Source: Spyradocola sp034113365
GTDB taxonomy: Bacteria > Bacillota > Clostridia > Christensenellales > UBA1750
Direction: 5' to 3'
Length of the DNA stretch: 64,000 bases
NCBI GenBank assembly: GCA_034113365.1
Contig: JAXEXP010000034.1
Location: 12,225-76,224 of the forward strand
Shown: piece after piece, positions 49,697-58,799 of the stretch
Layout: each line of letters opens with the position of its first letter
Position numbering within the stretch: the stretch's first letter is position 1
Translations under genes and position numbers: made by a program
Notes under the pieces: generated by a model
What the model saw: only the letters and a program-made list of their open reading frames with translations
The model's database searches: none
Told to the model about the DNA's origin: nothing

Positions 49697-52657
49697 TTAC
49701 AGTGCAAGGGTGCAGTGGAAGGAGAGCTCGGCGGGGACGTGGTACTGCGGCAGCAGCTTGGGTCCGCAGGAGTTGGAGCCCACGCCCGCGTGCGCAAAGT
49801 CGATGCACAGCACGGTCTCCTTGACCTTTTCCAACTCGTAGTTGTGCTTCTTTTTGGTCAGCTCCTCCTGCGTGTAGTGGGAGGCGTTGAAGGAGAAGCC
49901 CTCGCCCGTGACGCGCAGCGCGGCATGGGCGTCGAACAGAGCCAGGTCGCGGGTGTTCCAGTGGCTGCCGTTCTCCTGGGGCTTGATGTAGTCCTCGTGC
50001 AGCTCGTCCACCGCGGCGTCGAAGCGACCAAGCCAGCAGGCGCGGTGCTTGTCGACGTAGCTCTCGGTGGGGCCGTAGCCCAGGTAGCTGACCTTGTCCA
50101 TGCCGGGGCGCAGGAAGAAGCGCAGGCCGAAGCGGGGCAGGTCGGGGAGCATGTCGCTGCCCTTGCGCATGTGTCCGGCGATGTCGATGCGGCCCTCGCC
50201 GTCCACGGTGTAGGTGACCTCGACCTCGGCGATGCGCCCGCAGGCGACCGCGGAGAGCGACAGGCGGGCGCGCAGGCGGGCGACGCCGTCCTCCACCGCG
50301 GCATCCAGCGTGTAGACCTTGACGGTCATGCGGTCGTAGCCCATGCGGTAGAGATCCTCGGCGATGAACATGTCGTTGTCCAGCGGGGCGCGCCAGATGT
50401 TCCACTGGGCGGGGGCAGCGAGCACGCTCTCGTTATCGCGGGAGAGCTGGGCGGGAGTCGCGGTGCGCTTGTCGAAGCGGTAGGCAAAGTCCGCGCCGCG
50501 CACGGTGACGTCGGCGTCGGTCTCCTCGAGGGTGAGGCTGCCGGGGACGGGCGCAAACGGCGCGACGCCCGCGTCGCGGATGGTGATCTGGTCAAAGCCC
50601 AGCTCGTCGCCCTGCGCAAGGCAAGCGGTGTCGCAGCTGGAGGTGTAGAGCAGGCAGACCTGCATCAGGTCGCCCTGGGGCAGCTCGTCGGGCAGCTTGA
50701 CCCAGGCTTCGCCGCCTGCGGGGATGGTGGGCAGCGTCAGCGGCTCGCTCCACTGATCGACGCCGTCGAGCATGGCGACGCACTCGACGCTGGCAAACTC
50801 GTCGGCGCGCTGGAAGGCCTTCTGGTTGCGCAGCAGCACGGCGTTCTTCTCCGCGTCGTAGGCGACGGCGCGCAGGGGGCGGATGACGTTCTTGTACTCC
50901 TTCAGGCCGGTGTGGGGCGTGCGGTCGGGGTAGACCAGGCCGTCCATGCAGAAGTTGCCGTCGTGGGTCTTTTCGCCGAAGTCGCCGCCGTAGTGGTAGA
51001 CGTCCTTGCCGGTGATGGTCTTGCCCATGTAGACGGCGTGGTCGCACCACTCCCAGACGAAGCCGCCGCAGAAGTTGTCGTATTTGTCGATGAGCTGCTG
51101 GTAGTCCTCGGCGTCTCCGGGGCCGTTGCCCATCGCGTGGATGTATTCGCACAGGATGAGGGGCTTTTGGTTGTTCTCATCCTCGCAGTATTGCTTGCAC
51201 AGGCCGGTATCCAGGTACATGCGGCTGTACAGGTCGATCATGGAGATGTCCATGTCCTTGCCGCCGGTGTGGATGGAGCTCTCGTAGTGCAGCAGGCGGG
51301 TGGGGTCGTAGGCCTTGACCCAGCGGCCGGCCTCGATGAAGCACACACCGTAGCCCGACTCGTTGCCCATGGACCAGATGAGCACGCAGGGGCGGTTCTT
51401 GTCGCGGATGACGCAGCGCTGGACGCGGTCGAGCACCGTCTTTTTGAACATGGGGTCGTCGGCCAGCAGCGTGAACTGATCCTCGCTGTACGCGCCGTAG
51501 GCCGTGACCACGCCGTGCATCTCGATGTCGGCCTCGTCGATGACGTAGAAGCCCAGCTCGTCGCACAGCTCGTAGAAGCAGGGGGCGTTGGGGTAGTGGC
51601 TGGTGCGGACGGCGTTGATGTTGTGCTGCTTCATCAGCGTCAGGTCGCGCAGCATCTCGTCGAAGGTGACGGCAAAGCCGTTGACGGGAGAGGAATCGTG
51701 GCGGTTCGCGCCGCGGAACTTGATCTTCGCGCCGTTGAGCTTGACGACCTTGTTTTCGATGGCGACGGTGCGCAGGCCGACGCGGGTGGAGATCTTCTCC
51801 TGGTCGGTCAGCAGCGTCAGCTCGTAGAGGTTGGGGGTCTCGGCGTTCCACAGGTGCGCGTCGTGGACGTCGATTGCGATGGCGTCGTTTTCCGCGACGC
51901 CGGAGGCGACGGTCGTGCCCTCATAGGTGAGCACATAACGCACGTCGGTCTTGCCGGTCATGTCCAGCGAAACGCGGATGCGGGCGTCGCTGCCGGCGAC
52001 GTCGGTGACGACGGTGAAGTCGCGCACATGGTTTTCGGGGCGCTCGAGCAGGTAGACGTCGCGGAAGATGCCGCTCATGCGCAGCTTGTCCTGATCCTCG
52101 GCGTAGGTGCCGCAGGACCACTTGAACACCAGCACGTCGATGCCGTTGTCGCCGTCGAGGAGCTGCTCTGTGACGTCGAACTCGCTGGTGGAGTGCGGCA
52201 CGCCGGAAAAGCCCACGTAAGCGCCGTTGATCCAGACAAAGTAGGCGGAGTCCACGCCCTCAAAGTTCAGGTGATAGGTGCAGCCCTCGCGCTTGCGCAG
52301 CGTGAAGTCGCGCTGGTACATGGCGCAGGGGTTGTCGTCGGGCACAAAGGGCGGGTCGTAGGGGATGGGGTAGCGCACGTTGGTGTACTGGTGGGTGTCG
52401 TGCCCATAGGTCTGCCAGACGGAGGGCACCGTCACGCGCTCCATCTCCACCTCGCCCTGCCGGCTCGCCTCGAACGCCGCCGCGTTTTCAAACCAGCAGA
52501 AGTCCCATTCGCCCGAGAGCACCGTGACGCGGTCGGAATCCAGGCGATGGCGCACGTCGGCTGGCTTGTGGGCAAAGTAGGGGATGTAGCAGGCGCGGTT
52601 TTCCTCCACGCCCTCGTGCAGCAGGTCGGGGTTTTCCAGATAAGCCTTGTAATCCAT
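49697..52657 (-). CDS. lacZ: beta-galactosidase, GH2 (LacZ type)
   Basis: A 986-residue large GH2 enzyme with the five-domain layout of E. coli LacZ. The order is jelly roll (about 1-210), Ig-like, TIM barrel (about 320-600), a second Ig-like domain, then the C-terminal beta-sandwich ('Bgal_small_N'). The acid/base is Glu433 in 'VLIWSMGNESGYG' and the nucleophile is Glu504 in 'LILCEYIHAMGNGPG'. 'RGANRHD' is the usual start of the barrel. GGAGGTAAGAGT precedes ATG. There is no signal peptide. It has its own promoter and terminator. Confidence 0.93.
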   Translation of the reverse strand: MDYKAYLENPDLLHEGVEENRACYIPYFAHKPADVRHRLDSDRVTVLSGEWDFCWFENAAAFEASRQGEVEMERVTVPSVWQTYGHDTHQYTNVRYPIPYDPPFVPDDNPCAMYQRDFTLRKREGCTYHLNFEGVDSAYFVWINGAYVGFSGVPHSTSEFDVTEQLLDGDNGIDVLVFKWSCGTYAEDQDKLRMSGIFRDVYLLERPENHVRDFTVVTDVAGSDARIRVSLDMTGKTDVRYVLTYEGTTVASGVAENDAIAIDVHDAHLWNAETPNLYELTLLTDQEKISTRVGLRTVAIENKVVKLNGAKIKFRGANRHDSSPVNGFAVTFDEMLRDLTLMKQHNINAVRTSHYPNAPCFYELCDELGFYVIDEADIEMHGVVTAYGAYSEDQFTLLADDPMFKKTVLDRVQRCVIRDKNRPCVLIWSMGNESGYGVCFIEAGRWVKAYDPTRLLHYESSIHTGGKDMDISMIDLYSRMYLDTGLCKQYCEDENNQKPLILCEYIHAMGNGPGDAEDYQQLIDKYDNFCGGFVWEWCDHAVYMGKTITGKDVYHYGGDFGEKTHDGNFCMDGLVYPDRTPHTGLKEYKNVIRPLRAVAYDAEKNAVLLRNQKAFQRADEFASVECVAMLDGVDQWSEPLTLPTIPAGGEAWVKLPDELPQGDLMQVCLLYTSSCDTACLAQGDELGFDQITIRDAGVAPFAPVPGSLTLEETDADVTVRGADFAYRFDKRTATPAQLSRDNESVLAAPAQWNIWRAPLDNDMFIAEDLYRMGYDRMTVKVYTLDAAVEDGVARLRARLSLSAVACGRIAEVEVTYTVDGEGRIDIAGHMRKGSDMLPDLPRFGLRFFLRPGMDKVSYLGYGPTESYVDKHRACWLGRFDAAVDELHEDYIKPQENGSHWNTRDLALFDAHAALRVTGEGFSFNASHYTQEELTKKKHNYELEKVKETVLCIDFAHAGVGSNSCGPKLLPQYHVPAELSFHCTLAL

Positions 52658-52709
52658 ACTCTTACCTCCATGATCGCTTGATGGAAGAAGGTTTTCGTTT
52701 CACGCTCTC

Positions 52710-52738
52710 ATTGTGCCATGCCGCGCGCGCGCCGTCAA
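52710..52738 (-). promoter_or_regulatory. promoter of lacZ
   Basis: Minus strand: TTGACG (rc of 52733-52738), 17 bp, CACAAT (rc of 52710-52715). Confidence 0.6.
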
Positions 52739-52774
52739 TGTGACTTTGTACTGTGCGTATGAAATTTTGTTGGG

Positions 52775-53083
52775 TCAGCGGCCGCGCTTCCACTGCGCCG
52801 CGCGCCGGAGCCAGCCCAGCAGCTCCTCGTCCGCCTGCTCCGGGCTCTCCAGCCGCAGATGGTGCGTAAAGCGCCCGGGGTAGGGCTCGGAGACGGCGTA
52901 CAGGCGCGGGGAGTCGATGCGCTCATTCAAAAAGATGGAAAGCCCGAGCTTTTTGCTGCTGACCGGGTAGAGCGCGGCATAGGGGTGGCCGCCGCAGCGA
53001 AGCGAGATCTGCGATTTCTGCTGCACGACCTCGGTTTCGGGCAGGGCCTGCAGGATCTTCATCAGGACGGGGCAGGGATCCAT
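52775..53083 (-). CDS. small protein, DUF5655/YdhG-like
   Basis: A 102-residue soluble protein that starts 3 bp after the GH43 stop. The pattern 'SQISLRCGGHPYAALYPVSSKKLGLSIFL', 'RIDSPRLYAVSEPYPGRFTHHLRL' and 'DEELLGWLRRA' looks like the DUF5655/DUF1801 group of small proteins, which have no known activity. Co-translation with the GH43 gene is likely. The family call is from memory of its pattern. Confidence 0.65.
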   Translation of the reverse strand: MDPCPVLMKILQALPETEVVQQKSQISLRCGGHPYAALYPVSSKKLGLSIFLNERIDSPRLYAVSEPYPGRFTHHLRLESPEQADEELLGWLRRAAQWKRGR

Positions 53084-53086
53084 GGA

Positions 53087-54553
53087 TCAGTTCTGCCCCT
53101 CGTAGGTAAAGTGCGCAAAGCGGGCGGGGGCTGCGCATCTGCGGCCGTTGCCGGTGGCGTACAGGCCCAGCATCACGCCGGTAAAGGAGTTGGGCGTGGC
53201 CTCGGTGGAGAGGAACTGCGTAAGGCCCGTGCACAGCGGCTGGCCGTTGCACCAGAAGGTGTAGGTCAGCTTATCCGCCGTGACCTGCAGCGCGACCTCG
53301 CCTGCGGGCGCGGGGATGTCGGCGGCGAGCATCTCCATGTCGCCCACGATGCGGCGCACCTGCACGCGGCGGCCCTGCGCGGTGCGGGTCAGGTACAGCT
53401 CATAGTGCGTGCGCAGGTTGTAGAAGGTGGTGATGCCCGCCTCCTCATGCAGGCGCGGCTCGAAGTCCACGGATGTTTCGCAGCGCATGTCGAAGTGCTG
53501 CTGGCGGCGCAGCAGGATGGTGGGGTTATAGGCGTTCAGGTTCTCGGGCGTGCCGTGGAGCAGCAGGCCGTTTTCGGTGAACTGCACGCGGTCGCCGTTG
53601 GGCTCACGCAGCGTGACCCACTCCAGGCTCTGGGAGGAGAAGTCGGTGGTGGCGGGGATCTGCGGCACGGGCGCTTCGGGGAGGTTGACGTCGCCCTCGA
53701 GCGGGCAGGTGCCGATGTAGGGGAAGCCGTCCTCCCAAGTGACGGGCGCAAGGTAGGTCTCGCGGCCGAGGTGATGGAAATAGCCCTGCGTCATGCGGAA
53801 GGCGAGGAACACGGCGTACCAGTCGCCATTCTGGGTCTGGACGAGGTCGGCGTGGCCGGTGGCCTGGATGGGCATGTCCATCTGGGTGTTGCGGTTGGTG
53901 AGGATGGGGTTGCGGGGGCTGGGCTCCCAGGGGCCATAGGGCGAGGCGGAGCGCGCGATGGTCTCCATGTGGCCGTACTCGGTGCCGCCCTCGGCGATCA
54001 TCATGTAGTACATGCCGTTGATCTTATACAGGTGCGGCGCTTCGGGGTAGCGGCCGCCCATGCCCGTCCAGGTCTTGACGGTAGGGACGAGCTTAACGCC
54101 GGTGGCGGGGTCGATCTCGCACAGCGACATGCAGCCGTCGCCGTTGGAGACGAAGTAGACCTTGCCGTCGTCGTCAAAGAACAGCGACGGGTCGATGCCG
54201 CCCTGATCGACGTAGATGGGGTCGCTCCACTCGCCCGCGGGGTCGCTCGCGGTGACGTAGAAATTGCCGCCGCAGGTGACGTTGGTGGTGACCATGTAGA
54301 ACAGGCCGTCGTGGTAGCGGATGGTGGGGGCGTAGATGCCGCCGGAGGGCTCGGCGTCCTGCAGCGGAAGCTGCGAGGGGCGGGTCAGGCAGTGGCCGAT
54401 CTGCTCCCAGTGCACGAGGTCGCGGCTGTGGAACACCGGCACGCCGGGGAAGAACTCAAACGTGGAGGTGACCAGATAATAGTCCTCGCCCACGCGGCAG
54501 ACGCTGGGGTCGGGGTAGAAGCCGGGGATAATGGGGTTGGTAAAGTGCGTCAT
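53087..54553 (-). CDS. glycoside hydrolase family 43 (beta-xylosidase/arabinofuranosidase)
   Basis: A 488-residue inverting glycosidase. GGAGGAAAAACGCC precedes ATG. The five-blade propeller carries the general base Asp15 in 'IIPGFYPDPSVC', the pKa modulator in 'GGIDPSLFFDDDG' and the acid Glu in 'RYPEAPHLYKI'. Residues about 310-488 are the beta-sandwich found after the propeller in XynB-type beta-xylosidases ('GLLLHGTPENL', 'EEAGITTFYNLRTHYELY'). There is no signal peptide, so it acts on imported xylo- or arabino-oligosaccharides. Confidence 0.93.
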   Translation of the reverse strand: MTHFTNPIIPGFYPDPSVCRVGEDYYLVTSTFEFFPGVPVFHSRDLVHWEQIGHCLTRPSQLPLQDAEPSGGIYAPTIRYHDGLFYMVTTNVTCGGNFYVTASDPAGEWSDPIYVDQGGIDPSLFFDDDGKVYFVSNGDGCMSLCEIDPATGVKLVPTVKTWTGMGGRYPEAPHLYKINGMYYMMIAEGGTEYGHMETIARSASPYGPWEPSPRNPILTNRNTQMDMPIQATGHADLVQTQNGDWYAVFLAFRMTQGYFHHLGRETYLAPVTWEDGFPYIGTCPLEGDVNLPEAPVPQIPATTDFSSQSLEWVTLREPNGDRVQFTENGLLLHGTPENLNAYNPTILLRRQQHFDMRCETSVDFEPRLHEEAGITTFYNLRTHYELYLTRTAQGRRVQVRRIVGDMEMLAADIPAPAGEVALQVTADKLTYTFWCNGQPLCTGLTQFLSTEATPNSFTGVMLGLYATGNGRRCAAPARFAHFTYEGQN

Positions 54554-54572
54554 GGCGTTTTTCCTCCAGTAT

Positions 54573-55154
54573 TTATTTTGCGGTCAGATCGCGGTATTTC
54601 TGTTTGTTATTCTCGGTGTAATCCACAAGGAGGTCGGGCTTGATGTCCTTGAGCTTGCGGATGACAGCGTCGATGCGCCCGGCCTGCAGGAACACGCCCT
54701 GTGTTTTGCCATTTGCCAGTCCGAAGTGCAGTGCGGGCTGCGAGCCGAACACGTCCTGCTGCCACACCCAGAGCACGTCCTGCGTGCGGGCGGCGAAGTT
54801 GACTGCCCCCTCGTGGTAGAGCACATAGTCTTCCCCCACATAGAAGCCCGAACCCGTCATGCGCTGCTCCAGTGCGCGGCGCGCGGCCTCCGGATCGGCG
54901 CTGGATGCGATGAGGTCGCGGTAGGGCTTTGCCTGTGCGCACGCCAGCATACGATACAGAAGAACCCCTGCGGCGATCAAGCAGAGCAGACCCAGCGCGC
55001 TGACCATGTACACGAGCCATGCGCCCTCTGCCAGCAGCGCGGTGCGCAGCGGCGGTGCGATCACGATCAGCAGAAGCAGTATTCCCAGCGCGGCAATGCC
55101 CAGTGCACGCCCCCGAAGTGCCTTGACGGCATCCTGTGAAAACCGTTCAAACAT
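54573..55154 (-). CDS. membrane protein with two N-terminal spans
   Basis: A 193-residue protein. ATG 55154 lies 7 nt after AAAGGAGG; ATG 55160 is too close. Two hydrophobic segments (about 20-38 and 46-68) are followed by a cytoplasmic domain ('GEDYVLYHEGAVNFAARTQDVLWVWQQDVF') like that of YcxB-type proteins, and a Lys-rich tail. It lies 13 bp after the HEMTH metallopeptidase gene and 19 bp before GH43. Function unknown. Confidence 0.75.
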   Translation of the reverse strand: MFERFSQDAVKALRGRALGIAALGILLLLIVIAPPLRTALLAEGAWLVYMVSALGLLCLIAAGVLLYRMLACAQAKPYRDLIASSADPEAARRALEQRMTGSGFYVGEDYVLYHEGAVNFAARTQDVLWVWQQDVFGSQPALHFGLANGKTQGVFLQAGRIDAVIRKLKDIKPDLLVDYTENNKQKYRDLTAK

Positions 55155-55167
55155 ATTCATTCCTCCT

Positions 55168-55965
55168 TTAGTCGGCCTGAGCGAGTTTTTCCTCCGACGA
55201 AGCAATGTGCGCGCGGATGGCGGGCTCGTGGCGCTGCACGAAGTCCCAAGCAGATTCCATGAAGACCTCGGGCTGGCCGGGGGTAAAGAGACGGTGCAGG
55301 TGGTTAAGCAACGGGGCGCCGTCCAGCGTCAGGTCGTAAAAATAAGGGTAGATGCAGCCGCCGTTTTCCGGCTCGAAGTAGGGGTCGAGCGCACGGAGGG
55401 TGGGGTGGCTGAGGTAGCATTCCACCACCATCTCGCTCAGGATCCACTTGAGGTGGGGCGTGTCGTAGTCTGCAGGGCTGTCGTGGAAGTGCTGCTGCCA
55501 GACGGAGAACCAGACGAAGTGCGTCATCTCGTGCAGCGCAATACCCATCGCGCCGCGCTCGCTGTTGCGCCAGAACACGTCGAAGGCGCGCTGGTCGAGG
55601 AAGCGGGGGCAGACGCTGTTCAGCGCGATGCGGCCCTGCATGTCGTTCAGCTGCCCGGACAGGTCGCGGCCGAACAGCTCGGAAAAGGCGTCGTTGATGC
55701 GCGGCTCATTGTCCTGCCAATGGGTATTGTAGGCGTCGAGCTTTTGATTCAGCTCGGGCAATATGGATTCGTAGGTGGGACGCAGGGTCTGGGCGTAGTA
55801 GTCGCGGCGGGCGGGCAGGTCGAGCGCGTCGGCGCGGGACTTGTCCAGCTCGGAATAGAAATAGAACAGCGAACTGCGCCAGAACTCGCTCTGCTCGCCT
55901 GTCTCAAAGAGCATGATGCTGTCGAGCGAGTAGTCGAAGCCGGGGTTTATGTAGTGAAGGCGCAT
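55168..55965 (-). CDS. putative zinc metallopeptidase with HEMTH motif
   Basis: A 265-residue cytoplasmic protein. AAAGGAGCTTTC precedes ATG 55965. 'MGIALHEMTHFVWFSV' holds a zincin HExxH motif (145-149), and 'WILSEMVVECYLSHP', about 30 residues on, offers a glutamate third ligand (178 or 182), as in gluzincins. I recognise no named family. There is no signal peptide or membrane anchor. It is followed by a membrane protein gene in the same direction, with which it may be co-transcribed. Confidence 0.7.
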   Translation of the reverse strand: MRLHYINPGFDYSLDSIMLFETGEQSEFWRSSLFYFYSELDKSRADALDLPARRDYYAQTLRPTYESILPELNQKLDAYNTHWQDNEPRINDAFSELFGRDLSGQLNDMQGRIALNSVCPRFLDQRAFDVFWRNSERGAMGIALHEMTHFVWFSVWQQHFHDSPADYDTPHLKWILSEMVVECYLSHPTLRALDPYFEPENGGCIYPYFYDLTLDGAPLLNHLHRLFTPGQPEVFMESAWDFVQRHEPAIRAHIASSEEKLAQAD

Positions 55966-55996
55966 GAAAGCTCCTTTCCGGGGGAGTGCGGGTGAC

Positions 55997-56173
55997 GGAC
56001 ACCTCATCAGTCGCCTGCGGGCGACAGCTTCCCACTCCGCACCGAATCAGCCGTTCCGGCTGCTCCGGTGTTCCGGTCGGCTTATTCGGAATAAACAGTC
56101 CACAGGACTGTTTATTCCGAAACGCTCGACCTTCAGGGCTTCGCCCCTCCGGGTGAACCATCAAGGGGAAGCC
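55997..56173. repeat. short dispersed repeat, copy 4, split by a 127-bp insertion
   Basis: The left part (55997-56033) is identical to copy 3 up to AGCTTCCC. The right part TCAAGGGGAAGCC resumes at 56161. The intervening 56034-56160 is unrelated. I see no gene in 55966-56218. Confidence 0.85.
56034..56160. mobile_element. 127-bp insertion inside a dispersed repeat
   Basis: A small non-coding insert with a 17-bp perfect hairpin at its centre: TTCGGAATAAACAGTCC (56085-56101), ACA, GGACTGTTTATTCCGAA (56105-56121). Its ends (ACTCCGCACCG..., ...GGGTGAACCA) show no clear terminal repeat or target duplication, and one C of the host repeat seems lost. It may be a nested miniature element. Confidence 0.6.
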
Positions 56174-56218
56174 AAAGGATGCTCATCGCTTTTAGCTGCA
56201 TAGATTTGGGGTGTGCGG

Positions 56219-57178
56219 TCAGTATTTCATTTCGCGGTTGACCGCGCCAGGGAGGGGTTTGCCGTTGAGGTAGGCGCGGAGGTTTTCGGCGAACCACTCG
56301 GCGTGCTTCTGCTTGCTGGCGCCAAGGCCGGAAATGTGCGGGGTGATGAGCAGGTTGGGGCAGTCCCACAGGGGATGATCGGCGGGCAGCGGCTCGGGGT
56401 CGGTGACGTCCAGGCCGGCGGCGGCGATGTGGCCGGAGCGCAGGCCCTCCATCAGCGCGTCGGTGTTGAGTATGGAGCCTCTGCCGATGTTGACGATCAC
56501 CACGCCGTCCTTCATAAGCTTTACGCGGCGGGCGCCCAGCAGGTTCCTGGTATAGGGCGAGCCGGGCAGGCAGATAAGCACGATGTCGGCGGCGGGCAGC
56601 AGCGCGTCCAGGCCGTCGTCGCCGGTGTAGATGGCCTCGTAGGGGTCAAAGGGGGCGCAGGGGTGCAGCTTGTAGCCCAGCACATGCGCGCCCATCGCCT
56701 TGCAGATGCGCGCGGCGTTGTTGCCGATGTCGCCCGTGCCCAGGACGGCAACGGTCTTGCCGTTGACGTTGCCCAGCATGGGGAAGGCGCGCCACTGCTT
56801 GTCCTTCATGTTGTTCACGGAGGGGCAGATGCCGTGCAGCACCGCCATCAGCAGCGCGATGACATGCTCGCCCACGGCGTCGGCATACACGCCCGCGCCG
56901 TTGGAGACGGGGAGGGAGCTGCCGTGGCAGCGGTCCACCTCGTCGATGTAGCCGTCGATGCCTGCGGAGATGGTGTGGATGTACTTTACGTTTTTTGCCT
57001 GGGAAATCTGCGACTTGTCGCCGTAGTTCATCAGCACTTCGGCCTTTTCCATGATTTTGGCGGGCACCTTTTCGCCGCGGGGGTAGGAATGGATGGTCAG
57101 CTCGGGGAACTGCTCCCGCAGGTAAGCCATGGGGCCGGGGCCGAGGTCGCAACCCACCACACAGATTCTTTCGCTCAT
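56219..57178 (-). CDS. D-2-hydroxyacid dehydrogenase
   Basis: A 319-residue NAD-dependent dehydrogenase. GGGAGGACAGAACC precedes ATG. The Rossmann motif 'VAVLGTGDIGNNAARI' and the catalytic Arg in 'VIVNIGRGSILNTDAL', Glu in 'LDVTDPEPLPADHPLW' and His in 'LITPHISG' give the complete Arg-Glu-His set. The N-terminal 'VGEHVIALLMAVLHG' is typical. The substrate could be a 2-keto acid such as phosphoglycerate, glyoxylate or hydroxypyruvate. It is a single gene. Confidence 0.9.
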   Translation of the reverse strand: MSERICVVGCDLGPGPMAYLREQFPELTIHSYPRGEKVPAKIMEKAEVLMNYGDKSQISQAKNVKYIHTISAGIDGYIDEVDRCHGSSLPVSNGAGVYADAVGEHVIALLMAVLHGICPSVNNMKDKQWRAFPMLGNVNGKTVAVLGTGDIGNNAARICKAMGAHVLGYKLHPCAPFDPYEAIYTGDDGLDALLPAADIVLICLPGSPYTRNLLGARRVKLMKDGVVIVNIGRGSILNTDALMEGLRSGHIAAAGLDVTDPEPLPADHPLWDCPNLLITPHISGLGASKQKHAEWFAENLRAYLNGKPLPGAVNREMKY

Positions 57179-57242
57179 GGTTCTGTCCTCCCGTTTTTTA
57201 TATTTATATAATCTATTTTGAGGGATGATTTTTTGAAGGGGA

Positions 57243-58784
57243 TCAGGAATTGCACAGCAGGAAGGCGTCGATGGAGTCGGTCAGCGCGGCCCAGGCGGCC
57301 TGCACGATGTTCGGGGAGACGCCCACGGTGCCGAAGGTGTGCTCGCCGTCGGTGGAGCGGATGTAGACGCGCACGCGCGAGGCGGTGCCGCCGTCGTCCA
57401 CCACGCGGACCTTGAAGTCCACCAGGCGCAGGCGCTGCACCTGCGGGTAGAAGATGGTCAGCACGCGGCGCAGCGCGAAGTCCAGCGCGTTGACGGGGCC
57501 GTCGCCCTCGGCGGCGGTCAGCTCGATCTTGTTGCCCACGCGCACCTTGAGGGTGGCCAGCGTGCAGGTGACGTCGTCGGGGCGCTGGCAGAACACCTGA
57601 AAGTCCAGCACCTCGTAAAAGCTCCTGTGCTTGCCCAGCTGGCGGCGCACCATGAGCTTGAAGCTGTCCTCCGCGTCCTCGAACTGGTAGCCCTCGAACT
57701 CCATCTGCTTGAGCTTGCTGCAGATGTGGTCCACGATGGGGTCGTCGCGGTCGATGGAGGGGTCCACGGCGTGGATGAGGGGGAGGATGCTGTTGCGCCC
57801 GGCCAGGTCGGACACCACGAAGGCGCGCGCGTTGCCCACGGCGGCGGGGGAGATGTGCTCAAAGGTGCGGGAGTTCTTCATCACGCCGTCGATGTGCATG
57901 CCGCCCTTGTGGGTAAAGGCGCTGCGGCCGACGTAGGGCATGCGGCTGTCGAGCGTAAGATTGGCGACGGAGCTTACGAAGTGGGAAAGCGAGGTCAGCT
58001 CCGACAGGTGAGGGAAGCAGTCCACGCCCATCTTGAGCACGAGGTTGGGAATGACGCAGCAAAGGTCGGCATTGCCGCAGCGCTCGCCCAGTCCGTTGAC
58101 CGTGCCCTGCACCAGCACCGCGCCCATGCGCACGGCGGTCAGCGAGCAGGCGACGGCCACGCCGCTGTCGTTGTGGCAGTGGATGCCCACGCAGCCGGGG
58201 AATTCCTTGACGACGGCCTTTACGGTGTTGCGGATGTCCTCGGGCAGTGTGCCGCCGTTGGTGTCGCACAGCACGAGGTAGGCAGCGCCCGCATCCCGTG
58301 CGGCGCGCAGCGTCTCCATCGCATAGCGCGGGTTGGCGGCATAGCCGTCGAAAAAATGCTCCGCGTCGAAGAACACCGTCTTGCCCGCGGAGGTCAGGAA
58401 GCGCACGGATTCGGAGATCATGTTGAGATTCTCCTGCAGCGTGGTGCGCAGCACGTCGGTGACGTGGAAGTCCCAGCTCTTTCCGAAAATCGCGACATGC
58501 GAGCAGCCCACGTTGGCAAGCACGTTCAGCCCTGCGTCCTCGTGGGCGCGCACGCCCACGCGCCTTGTGGAGCCAAAGGCCACAAGCTGCGCGTTTTTGA
58601 GCCGCACATTGCGCATGCGCTCGAACAGCTCGGCGTCGCGCGGGTTGCTTGCGGGGTTGCCCGCCTCGATAAAGTGCATGCCCACCTCGTCCAGGCGGCG
58701 GATGAGCTGCTCCTTGTCCTGCAGCGAAAAGGTTACGGACTGGCCCTGCGCGCCGTCGCGCAGCGTGGTATCGTAGATGTACAT
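57243..58784 (-). CDS. cimA: (R)-citramalate synthase
   Basis: A 513-residue enzyme of the 2-isopropylmalate synthase family that condenses pyruvate and acetyl-CoA into citramalate, for isoleucine made without threonine. GAGGAG lies 11 nt before ATG. 'YIYDTTLRDGAQGQSVTFSL' is the metal and catalytic Arg-Asp site. 'GIHCHNDSGVAVA' supplies metal His residues, and 'GTVNGLGERCGNADLC' is conserved. The C-terminal LeuA dimer domain is present, with sequence typical of CimA type. The pseudogene at 58800 ends 16 bp before it. Confidence 0.92.
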   Translation of the reverse strand: MYIYDTTLRDGAQGQSVTFSLQDKEQLIRRLDEVGMHFIEAGNPASNPRDAELFERMRNVRLKNAQLVAFGSTRRVGVRAHEDAGLNVLANVGCSHVAIFGKSWDFHVTDVLRTTLQENLNMISESVRFLTSAGKTVFFDAEHFFDGYAANPRYAMETLRAARDAGAAYLVLCDTNGGTLPEDIRNTVKAVVKEFPGCVGIHCHNDSGVAVACSLTAVRMGAVLVQGTVNGLGERCGNADLCCVIPNLVLKMGVDCFPHLSELTSLSHFVSSVANLTLDSRMPYVGRSAFTHKGGMHIDGVMKNSRTFEHISPAAVGNARAFVVSDLAGRNSILPLIHAVDPSIDRDDPIVDHICSKLKQMEFEGYQFEDAEDSFKLMVRRQLGKHRSFYEVLDFQVFCQRPDDVTCTLATLKVRVGNKIELTAAEGDGPVNALDFALRRVLTIFYPQVQRLRLVDFKVRVVDDGGTASRVRVYIRSTDGEHTFGTVGVSPNIVQAAWAALTDSIDAFLLCNS

Positions 58785-58799
58785 TCTATCTGTTTCTCC

